In this document: positions 7,155 through 13,367 of the stretch, piece after piece | Numbering within the stretch: position 1 is the stretch's first letter | Layout of the letters: each line of letters opens with the position of its first letter | From: Candidatus Acetatifactor stercoripullorum | Lineage (GTDB): Bacteria; Bacillota; Clostridia; Lachnospirales; Lachnospiraceae | Assembly (NCBI GenBank): GCA_019114005.1 | Contig: DXGH01000029.1 | Location: 1-42,240 of the forward strand | Length of the DNA stretch: 42,240 bases | Direction of reading: 5' to 3' | Translations under genes and position numbers: made by a program | The notes under the pieces: model-generated | Databases searched by the model: none | Told to the model about the DNA's origin: nothing | The model's input: the letters and a program-made list of their open reading frames with translations, nothing else

Positions 7155-7183
7155 TTGGAGGATGGGGCAGCTCGTGTTATACT
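7155..7183 (+). promoter_or_regulatory. Predicted promoter of the exonuclease gene
   Basis: TTGGAG (7155-7160), 17 bases, TATACT (7178-7183), about 34 bp before the start codon. Confidence 0.6.
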
Positions 7184-7216
7184 TGTAGCAGAGGCAGAAG
7201 AATAGAGGGTAAATAG

Positions 7217-8188
7217 ATGAACTATATTGTGATGGATTTGGAGTGGAACCAAAGCAGTACGGGACAGGAGGCAGAGGCACAAAGGCTGCCCTTTGAAATC
7301 ATTGAAATCGGCGCCATTCAATTAAATGACGGCTATGCCATGATCAATCAGTTTAATGAACTGATTAAACCCCAGGTATATCACGAGCTGAATGAGGTTA
7401 CGGGACAGCTGATGCACATGGAAATGGAGGAGCTGAACAGAGGAAAGCCCTTTTTTCAGGTGGTGGAGGCATTCCTGAAATGGTGTGGAGAGCAGCCTTA
7501 TCTTTTCTGCACTTGGGGCGTGCAGGATTTGACTGAGCTGCAGCGCAATATGAAATTTTATAATATGGCCCCATTGTCGGATGGCCCTATTGACTTTTTG
7601 GATGTGCAGAAGCTGTTTGGAATTGCCTATGAGGACAGAAAGACGAAGCGTTCTCTGGAATATGCCATCGATTACCTGCAGATTGAGAAGGATATCCCCT
7701 TTCACCGGGCGTTCAGCGACGCTTATTATACGGCAAAAATTTTCTCTGTGCTGGCGGCAAAAAGTCCTGAACTTTTGCGCAATGTGTCTTATGATGTGTT
7801 CAATCCTCCAAGGGACCGCAAGCAGGAGATTAAGACGCAGTTTGACACCTATATGAAGTATATTTCCCGGCAGTTTGACGACAGGGAGGAGATGATGGCC
7901 GACAGGGAGGTCAGCTCCAGCAAATGTTATCTCTGCCACAGGAATCTTCGGAAAAAGCTGAAATGGTTTTCGGCTAACGGCAGACATTATTATTGTGTTG
8001 CCTATTGTGAAAAGCACGGATACCTGAAGGGGAAAATCAGAGTGCGGAAAACGGATGAGGGAAAATATTATGCTGTGAAAACCACAAAGTTTATTACAAA
8101 GGAAGAGGCGGACGCCATAGCGCTTCGGAGAGATCACATTAGAGAGCTGCGGCGCAAGCACAGGCATAAGGGAGAGGGGAAAGCTTGA
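7217..8188 (+). CDS. DEDDh 3'-5' exonuclease with C-terminal Cys-rich domain
   Basis: 323 aa. Residues 1-185 are a DEDDh exonuclease of the KapD/ERI-1-like type. Exo I is MDLEWNQ (Asp7, Glu9), with EIIEIGAIQL just after it. WGVQDLTELQRN is in the Exo II region. FHRAFSDAYYTAKIF supplies the His and last Asp of Exo III. The C-terminal ~110 residues hold CYLCHRN and a later Cys/His pair (YCVAYCEKHGY), a probable zinc-binding segment, and end in a very basic tail (RELRRKHRHKGEGK) suited to nucleic acid binding. It probably trims RNA or single-stranded DNA; the substrate is unknown. The ribosome binding site (AGAGGGT) is only fair. Confidence 0.85.
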   Translation: MNYIVMDLEWNQSSTGQEAEAQRLPFEIIEIGAIQLNDGYAMINQFNELIKPQVYHELNEVTGQLMHMEMEELNRGKPFFQVVEAFLKWCGEQPYLFCTWGVQDLTELQRNMKFYNMAPLSDGPIDFLDVQKLFGIAYEDRKTKRSLEYAIDYLQIEKDIPFHRAFSDAYYTAKIFSVLAAKSPELLRNVSYDVFNPPRDRKQEIKTQFDTYMKYISRQFDDREEMMADREVSSSKCYLCHRNLRKKLKWFSANGRHYYCVAYCEKHGYLKGKIRVRKTDEGKYYAVKTTKFITKEEADAIALRRDHIRELRRKHRHKGEGKA

Positions 8189-8229
8189 AGAATGGTAAAA
8201 AGAAATAGATAGTTATTTTGCCGAAAACT

Positions 8230-8269
8230 AAATTCAGGGATTATGGCATTAGTCATAATCCCTGAATTT
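8230..8269. terminator. 16-bp perfect hairpin between convergent genes
   Basis: AAATTCAGGGATTATG (8230-8245) and its perfect complement (8254-8269) flank an 8-base loop. The right arm and loop overlap the last codons and stop of the leftward carboxypeptidase gene. Downstream of the hairpin are TAGTTTT on the - strand and, after about ten bases, CTTTTTTT on the + strand. It is a likely shared terminator. Confidence 0.8.
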
Positions 8270-9790
8270 GATAGGATGTCTTTTTTTGCTGCGCCGCTTG
8301 GCATCCCGGATTTGAGCCTGTCTCCTTTTCTGAAGGCTCTTGTTTACATTCTGGGGACGCCTGCGGTGTTTTTTCTTGCTGCGCCGCCAGGCAAAGCGAG
8401 TGTTTCTGTGGGAAAAATGATAATTTTTAAAAAAGGACCGCAAAAACAGCAGAAGGAAAATGAGGGCTGCTAAGCCTGCAATTCCCAGGATGACCTTTAT
8501 AATGTTGATGAAAACAAAGGAGGTCTGCTGGGAATCCTCTCCTTCGGCGGACTGAGTATTGCCTTCAAAGGAATAGGTATCTTCCTGCACGGCAGCAAAA
8601 TCCAGGGAGGCAGAGCCGATAAAAACATCGTGGTAGGTATAGGTAATCACAGCAGCCTGATTTTCCTCCTGCGTTTCATAGGAAATGGAGGAAACCGTAT
8701 CCTCAAAGTCTGCCGTCTTGGGAAGGACGATATAATCATCCTGATTCAGGGTAAGCAGAGGCTGGGAGCTGCCGAAAATATCATTTTCACTGTAAAAAAA
8801 TCCGGCGTCATCAATGCTGTACTTTGTTTCTGTCTGTGAAATGTTCACTTTTTCAAAGTTGCTGAAGCCGTACTCAAACAAAGAAATGGTATCCTCGTAC
8901 TGCAAGGGGCTTTCATCCTTTAAAACCACACAGATCAGCTTCAGACCATTTCGTTCTGCGCAAGACACCAGACAGCTTCTGGCCACGGAGGTGAAGCCTG
9001 TCTTTGCCCCCACCAGATCCTCATAGGCATATTCCCCTCCCTGAAGCATTTCGTTGGAGCTGGACTCCACGATGTTGTCCGGCTGCTTGTCTGAAGGAGG
9101 GATGCGGAGCATGGTAGTGGTGGAAATATTGCAAAGCATCTCATTGTCGAAAAAGGCCCGGCCGATCTGGGCCAGATCATAGGCGCTGGTGTAGTGGTTT
9201 TCATCGGGCAGGCCGTTGGGGTTTACAAAATTGGAATCCACACAGCCCAGCTCCCTGGCTCTTTCATTCATTTTTTGGGCAAAGGCCTCTGTGGTGCCGC
9301 TGATGTGCTCTGCCACTGCATTGGAAACCTCATTGGCGGAACGGATCAGGATGGCGTTGAGGCACTGCTCCATGGTCAGCTCTTCGCCCTCGTCGATTGC
9401 GATATGGTTGCTGCTTCTGTCAATGCTGAATACGGCGTTGTGAGAAAAGGTCACAATTTCATCCAAGCTGCATTCCTCTGCCGCAATCAGCGTAGTGAGA
9501 ATTTTGGTGGTGCTGGCGGGATACTCTTTCTCGTGTATATTTTTGGCGTATAAAACCGCCCCGGTGCCCGCCTCTATGAGAATGGCGGACTCTGCGCTGA
9601 CGGTGGGGCCCGTGGGCCAGTTTTCAACGGTATTGGACTGTACCTCCATAGCCCGCTGGGCGGCAAGGCGCGCCTCTATTTCATCCTCGGCAAAGGCCGG
9701 CAGGCTTTGTGCAAAAAAAAGACCTGCGGCAAGAAAGCAGAGGAGAGATCGTTTTATGATGAGAAAAAAATTGCTGCGTTTTATTTTCAT
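8249..9790 (-). CDS. D-alanyl-D-alanine carboxypeptidase, PBP5/DacF type
   Basis: 513 aa from the ATG at 9790, which has GGAAGGA seven bases upstream; a TTG two codons earlier is less likely. A signal peptide (basic start, then LLCFLAAGLFFAQSLPAFA) is followed by a class A low-molecular-weight PBP domain. SxxK is STTK (PASTTKILTTLI), SxN is SAN (LIRSANEVSNAV) and KTG is GAKTGFTS. These trim the terminal D-Ala from peptidoglycan stem peptides outside the membrane. After a C-terminal domain comes a membrane helix (INIIKVILGIAGLAALIFLL) and an unusually basic ~60-residue cytoplasmic tail rich in Arg/Lys. Most family members instead end in an amphipathic helix, so the tail is odd. The gene is divergent from trmB. 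Confidence 0.93.
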   Translation of the reverse strand: MKIKRSNFFLIIKRSLLCFLAAGLFFAQSLPAFAEDEIEARLAAQRAMEVQSNTVENWPTGPTVSAESAILIEAGTGAVLYAKNIHEKEYPASTTKILTTLIAAEECSLDEIVTFSHNAVFSIDRSSNHIAIDEGEELTMEQCLNAILIRSANEVSNAVAEHISGTTEAFAQKMNERARELGCVDSNFVNPNGLPDENHYTSAYDLAQIGRAFFDNEMLCNISTTTMLRIPPSDKQPDNIVESSSNEMLQGGEYAYEDLVGAKTGFTSVARSCLVSCAERNGLKLICVVLKDESPLQYEDTISLFEYGFSNFEKVNISQTETKYSIDDAGFFYSENDIFGSSQPLLTLNQDDYIVLPKTADFEDTVSSISYETQEENQAAVITYTYHDVFIGSASLDFAAVQEDTYSFEGNTQSAEGEDSQQTSFVFINIIKVILGIAGLAALIFLLLFLRSFFKNYHFSHRNTRFAWRRSKKKHRRRPQNVNKSLQKRRQAQIRDAKRRSKKRHPIKFRDYD

Positions 9791-9841
9791 GAACAAATCC
9801 TTCCGGAAACTGTAAAATCAACATTCTTTGGTCTGTAGATT

Positions 9842-9869
9842 ATCATACACCATTTTCAGGGAAAACCAA
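9842..9869 (-). promoter_or_regulatory. Predicted promoter of the carboxypeptidase gene
   Basis: On the - strand, TTGGTT (9864-9869), a 16-base spacer and TATGAT (9842-9847) lie about 50 bp before the start codon. Confidence 0.5.
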
Positions 9870-9901
9870 AGTAAAAATATATATGGAAATATCGTTCATA
9901 A

Positions 9902-9930
9902 TTGACAATATCTTCCGGATAAAGTACATT
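9902..9930 (+). promoter_or_regulatory. Predicted promoter of trmB-trx operon
   Basis: TTGACA (9902-9907), 17 bases, TACATT (9925-9930), 24 bp before the trmB start. Confidence 0.65.
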
Positions 9931-9953
9931 GGTAAGTGTGAAGGAGAAGCATT

Positions 9954-10598
9954 ATGAGATTACGTAATATTACCGGTTCTAGAGAGGTGATTGCCCAAAG
10001 CCCTTATGTGGTGAAGGAGGCCGTGCTTGAAAAGTGTCCCGGCACCTGGCATGCTCTGTTTGGCAATTCCAATCCCATTTATATTGAAATAGGTATGGGA
10101 AAGGGCAGATTTATTCATACTATGGCTAAGGAGCATCCGGACATCAATTTTGTTGGAATAGAAAAATATTCCAGCGTATTGCTCCGGGCCATTCAAAAAA
10201 TGGAAGAGGAGGAGCTCCCCAACCTGAAATTTATACGGATGGATGCGGAGGACATTGCCAAGGTATTCGGCCCCGGAGAGGTGGACAGAATCTATCTGAA
10301 TTTTTCCGATCCCTGGCCCAAGGACCGTCATGCAAAACGCCGCCTGCCTTCCCGTGAATTCCTGGGGCGTTATGATGTGATTTTAAAACGAGAAGGCCGC
10401 CTGGAATTTAAAACAGATAATCGGGACTTATTCGATTTTGCGGTGGAGGAGCTTGAACCCGCAGGATGGAAAGCCCAGGCGATTACCTACGACCTGCACC
10501 GGGACGAGGCCCTTATGCAGGGAAACGTGATGACGGAGTATGAGGAAAGATTTTCCGCTATGGGAAACGCCATCTGTAAATATATTATTTATAGATGA
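9954..10598 (+). CDS. trmB: tRNA (guanine-N7-)-methyltransferase
   Basis: 214 aa. It methylates G46 in the variable loop of tRNAs using S-adenosylmethionine. The SAM site is IYIEIGMGKGRFIHTMA (residues ~42-58), followed by FVGIEKYSSV. The family signature around the catalytic Asp is YLNFSDPWPKDRHAKRRL. RLEFKTDNRDLFDFA and the end MTEYEERFSAMGNAICK are typical as well. Its length is normal. GAAGGAG lies seven bases before the ATG. It starts a rightward gene group continuing into the thioredoxin gene 16 bp later. Confidence 0.95.
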   Translation: MRLRNITGSREVIAQSPYVVKEAVLEKCPGTWHALFGNSNPIYIEIGMGKGRFIHTMAKEHPDINFVGIEKYSSVLLRAIQKMEEEELPNLKFIRMDAEDIAKVFGPGEVDRIYLNFSDPWPKDRHAKRRLPSREFLGRYDVILKREGRLEFKTDNRDLFDFAVEELEPAGWKAQAITYDLHRDEALMQGNVMTEYEERFSAMGNAICKYIIYR

Positions 10599-10614
10599 GA
10601 ATAAGGAGGAGACT

Positions 10615-10932
10615 ATGGAATACACATTTACAACTGCGAATTTTGAACAAGAGGTATTGAAATCAGAACTGCCTGTTCTGGTGGATTTTTATGCGGATTG
10701 GTGCAATCCCTGTAAGATGATGGCGCCTGTAGTGGAGGCGCTGGCGAAGGAGCTTGCAGGCAGGTGCAGGGTGGGGAAATGCAATATTGATGAGAACCTT
10801 CCCATTGCCCAGAAATATCGTGTGGCCAGCATTCCCACCTTTATTGTGTTTAAGAATGGACAGCCCGCCAAAACCGTTATGGGAGCAATGCCGGCCCAGG
10901 AGCTGCGCAGTCAGGTGGAACAGGCGCTGTAG
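10615..10932 (+). CDS. Thioredoxin with WCNPC active site
   Basis: 105 aa from the ATG at 10615, which has AAGGAGG six bases upstream; a longer frame starting at 10540 lies inside trmB. The single thioredoxin fold shows VLVDFYADWCNPCKMMAPV (active site Cys30-Asn31-Pro32-Cys33) and the cis-Pro motif VASIPTFIVF. The classical site is WCGPC. The Gly-to-Asn change lies between the cysteines and should alter redox potential or partner choice, though such variants occur in Clostridia. It probably reduces cytoplasmic disulfides with a thioredoxin reductase that is not encoded here. Confidence 0.93.
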   Translation: MEYTFTTANFEQEVLKSELPVLVDFYADWCNPCKMMAPVVEALAKELAGRCRVGKCNIDENLPIAQKYRVASIPTFIVFKNGQPAKTVMGAMPAQELRSQVEQAL

Positions 10933-10958
10933 GATGCGGATGAGGGGAAGGGATATCT

Positions 10959-11876
10959 ATGAGCGGCCACGAAAAGAATGAAAAAAGTGAAAGCAGGCAA
11001 AGCACAACCCAGGAGCTTACAGAGGAGGGCCGAAAGGTCCTTGGCAGCTTCCTGGGGGCTTTTCTCTATGCGGCAGGCATCAACCTGTTTGCAGTGCCTG
11101 CCGGGCTTTATACCGGCGGCGTGATGGGTATCTGTCAGGTAATCCGTACCTTGCTGATGGAATACCTGCACTTGGATTTTGGCCAGGTGGATATAGCGGG
11201 AATTATCTATTATGTGGTAAATATTCCTATTTTTTTATTGGCCTACAAACGGCTGGGAAGAAAATTTTTCTTTAAGACCCTGGCCACGGTGACTGCGTCC
11301 ACATTCTTTTTGTCACTGATCCCAGCGGCAGCCCTTGTGCAGGATACCATGGCCGCCTGCGTGGTGGGAGGCATTGTGTCAGGCGCAGGAGTGGGAATCA
11401 TTCTGCGCATGGGGTCCTCCGGCGGCGGAATGGATGTGATTGGTGTTTTGCTGATCAAGAGAAAACGGGATTTCAGCGTGGGACGACTGGGCCTTTTGGT
11501 CAATCTTGTGCTGTACGGGGCCTGCTTTTTTCTGTTTGATGTGGGAATTGTTGTATATTCTGTTATTTTTGCAGCGGTGTATTCTGTGGCAATGGACCGG
11601 GTGCATATCCAGAATATCAACGTGGAGGTCAATATTATCACCAAGGCGGATACTGCCCAGCTGGAGCGGGAGGTGTTTGAGGAATTGGGGAGAGGCATCA
11701 CCAAATGGGACGCTTTGGGAGCCTATACCCACGAGAAGTCTCATGTTTTGTACGTGATGCTTTCCAAATATGAGGTGAACCGTCTCCGGGCCATTGTCCA
11801 TAAGTATGACGAGCAGGCGTTTATAGTGGTGAATGAAGGCGTCAGTGTGGACGGCAACTATCTGAAGAAGCTGTAA
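10959..11876 (+). CDS. YitT family membrane protein (DUF161/DUF2179)
   Basis: 305 aa. After a charged ~25-residue start come about five to six membrane segments (residues ~30-215; for example VLGSFLGAFLYAAGINLFAV, GIIYYVVNIPIFLLAY, GMDVIGVLLIKRKRDFSVG). The remainder is a cytoplasmic DUF2179 domain containing VNIITKADTAQLEREVFEEL and ending IVVNEGVSVDGNYLKKL. This is the standard YitT architecture and length. The GGGMDVIG motif in the membrane part is also typical. The transported substrate of the family is unknown. The gene is 26 bp after the thioredoxin gene and probably part of the same transcript. Confidence 0.92.
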   Translation: MSGHEKNEKSESRQSTTQELTEEGRKVLGSFLGAFLYAAGINLFAVPAGLYTGGVMGICQVIRTLLMEYLHLDFGQVDIAGIIYYVVNIPIFLLAYKRLGRKFFFKTLATVTASTFFLSLIPAAALVQDTMAACVVGGIVSGAGVGIILRMGSSGGGMDVIGVLLIKRKRDFSVGRLGLLVNLVLYGACFFLFDVGIVVYSVIFAAVYSVAMDRVHIQNINVEVNIITKADTAQLEREVFEELGRGITKWDALGAYTHEKSHVLYVMLSKYEVNRLRAIVHKYDEQAFIVVNEGVSVDGNYLKKL

Positions 11877-11888
11877 GGAGGGAAGATT

Positions 11889-12362
11889 ATGGGAAAAAGA
11901 ATGTGTGCACTGTTTTTGCTTGCGGCGTTTCTGCTTACGGCCTGCGGCAGTGAAGAAAGGGCTGAGGCAAGGGACGTGAGGGAAGCCTTTGTGGAAATGT
12001 TTTTTACCTCGGATTATCAAAACCGTTACAGCGCCATGAGCCAGGAAGCAGACTGGGCTGAAGAATATTATCAGGACTTTTCTGAAGCTGCCACACAAGA
12101 ATGCCTGGAACAGATGGCTGCCAACAGAGAGCCGTTTAAATACGACAGGCTGGCAGAAGAAAAAGGAGAGAAGATCACCGTGGAATCGGTATCCTTTTCT
12201 GTATATGATCAGGAAAATAAGGTATATACCTTTGAGGCTGTTCTGAAAAGCGATGCAGGCGGCAAAACCTATCAGGCGAACGGACAGATTACGCTGCAGG
12301 AGGAAGAGGGGAAGGAAAAGGTTTCTCATTTTTATGTTGGCTCTTATGAGGAGCTGGAATAG
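11889..12362 (+). CDS. Putative lipoprotein, unknown function
   Basis: 157 aa. A lipoprotein signal (MGKRMCALFLLAAFLLTAC) has lipobox LLTAC with Cys19 as the probable lipidated residue. The mature part is acidic, with two helical stretches followed by a probable beta-rich half (ITVESVSFSVYDQENKVYTF, then TYQANGQITLQEEE). That resembles small NTF2-like or DUF4878-type lipoproteins, but I cannot assign it to a family with confidence. GGAGG lies eight bases before the ATG, 12 bp after the YitT gene, so they are probably co-transcribed. Confidence 0.8.
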   Translation: MGKRMCALFLLAAFLLTACGSEERAEARDVREAFVEMFFTSDYQNRYSAMSQEADWAEEYYQDFSEAATQECLEQMAANREPFKYDRLAEEKGEKITVESVSFSVYDQENKVYTFEAVLKSDAGGKTYQANGQITLQEEEGKEKVSHFYVGSYEELE

Positions 12363-12399
12363 GGAAACAAGCCTGGTATTGTGCTGGCCGTGATCAGCA

Positions 12400-12476
12400 C
12401 CCGCTAAATCCAGTTTTTCCATAAGTGCCTTGCTTGTATAAGGAACATCGTATTCCATGACATGAAGCAGCAGCAT
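12400..12476 (-). pseudogene. Short remnant resembling the C-terminal HTH of Fic proteins
   Basis: On the - strand, MLLLHVMEYDVPYTSKALM and a following EKLDL read like the winged-helix segment found after the Fic domain in Firmicute Fic proteins. After ~25 residues the similarity ends and the frame runs on into the lipoprotein gene on the other strand. No upstream Fic domain is present in any frame. It is probably a leftover of a deleted gene; the family call is from memory of the motif and is tentative. Confidence 0.35.
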
Positions 12477-12585
12477 CTTTTAATAACACTTGGCATGTGC
12501 TATACTTAAAATAGATTTAGTTACTTCCTTTGTTGTAAATCTATAGGTATCATATTTCTTAAAAAGAGTTCATGGAGGAGAGTTT

Positions 12586-13062
12586 ATGGAAGATAGGATG
12601 ACGCTGACGGAGGCATTCAGTGCTCTGGCAGGATATGGACTGGCGCTTTGGTGCGGTGTGGCCGCTGGGATTGCAACATTTGTCGCAGAGATAATCCTTT
12701 GCAAGAAAGGGATACTCTTTGCCGGAGCAGACAGGAAACTTGCGCTTGCAAAACAAAGAGGTCATGTGCTGACTGCTACAAGAACGAGTTTGCGATTTCG
12801 AGACAGGGAACCAGAGGGCACAAGGACAAACCGAATTTATATTGCCAATTACGAATACACAGTAAATGGAAAGCGCCGTACCAAGCAGGTCACATCCACC
12901 AGTGTAAAGCCGCCGCTCACGATTACGCTGTACTACCTCAACTCTCCAGCCAAGGTCTTTTCGGAGTATGACTTAGGAAAGAACCCTTTGCAGATTTTGC
13001 TGTATATTGTTCCGGTACTGGTTGCGTACATTGTAGCGACGGCGCTGGGTTTTGAACCATAA
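12586..13062 (+). CDS. Small membrane protein, two TM segments around a beta domain
   Basis: 158 aa. A first membrane segment (residues ~17-38, LALWCGVAAGIATFVAEII) and a last one (~140-156, LLYIVPVLVAYIVATAL) flank a ~95-residue domain. That domain has repeated beta-like strands (NRIYIANYEYTVNGKRRTKQ, LTITLYYLNSPAKVFSEYDL). The layout resembles DUF3592-type proteins, in which the inner domain follows a pattern of conserved Tyr and of P and N before a K. GGAGGAG lies six bases before the ATG. Its upstream region carries old debris, and MITE copy 3 lies downstream, so the locus looks like a site of gene turnover. Confidence 0.65.
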   Translation: MEDRMTLTEAFSALAGYGLALWCGVAAGIATFVAEIILCKKGILFAGADRKLALAKQRGHVLTATRTSLRFRDREPEGTRTNRIYIANYEYTVNGKRRTKQVTSTSVKPPLTITLYYLNSPAKVFSEYDLGKNPLQILLYIVPVLVAYIVATALGFEP

Positions 13063-13085
13063 ATTGATAAGGAAATGGATAGGAT

Positions 13086-13118
13086 GGGGCATGGCGCACC
13101 GAAAGGTGGTCATGCCCC
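13086..13118 (+). terminator. Stable GAAA-loop hairpin after the 12586 gene
   Basis: GGGGCATG and CATGCCCC close a stem extended by CACC/GGTG around a GAAA tetraloop. No T-run follows directly (AGTATATATG), so it may be a weak terminator, an mRNA 3'-end stabiliser, or something else. Confidence 0.55.
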
Positions 13119-13152
13119 AGTATATATGTGTCTCCTTTCTCTCTGCTGGTAT

Positions 13153-13294
13153 TAGATGATTGCGAAACTCACTGACAAGGTCGCGAACCTGGTCGTAATA
13201 ACCAAAAACGGGTTCCGAAGCAGTAGCTAGTCACCCTTATTTTGGTTATTACGCCCAGGTTCTGATACCAGAGAGGGAATTTGCTTCAGTTTTA
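13153..13294 (-). mobile_element. MITE copy 3 (about 142 bp), degraded ends
   Basis: The interior is nearly identical to copy 2 and lies in the same orientation (shared CACTGACAA, ACGGGTTCCGAAGCAGT, GGTTATTACGCCCAG). The left end reads TAGATGATTGCGAAACTC. The right end (GAGGGAATTTGCTTCAG) has lost the conserved CGCAATTACCTA. No target duplication is visible. It is an older, probably immobile copy between the 12586 gene and the 3' end of the rhamnosidase gene. Confidence 0.85.
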
Positions 13295-13367
13295 AGGGAG
13301 GAGTGGATGGACTTGATGCGGTTGTCTCCGTTTACTTGCGTATTAACTTGCGTACTTTCTTTCTATA

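Noticed and set aside
11379..12476. Long leftward open frame (365 codons) opposite the YitT and lipoprotein genes
   Set aside because: It lies antisense to two well-supported genes with signal peptide, TM segments and ribosome binding sites. Only its first ~25 codons outside those genes look protein-like, and they are reported as a remnant.
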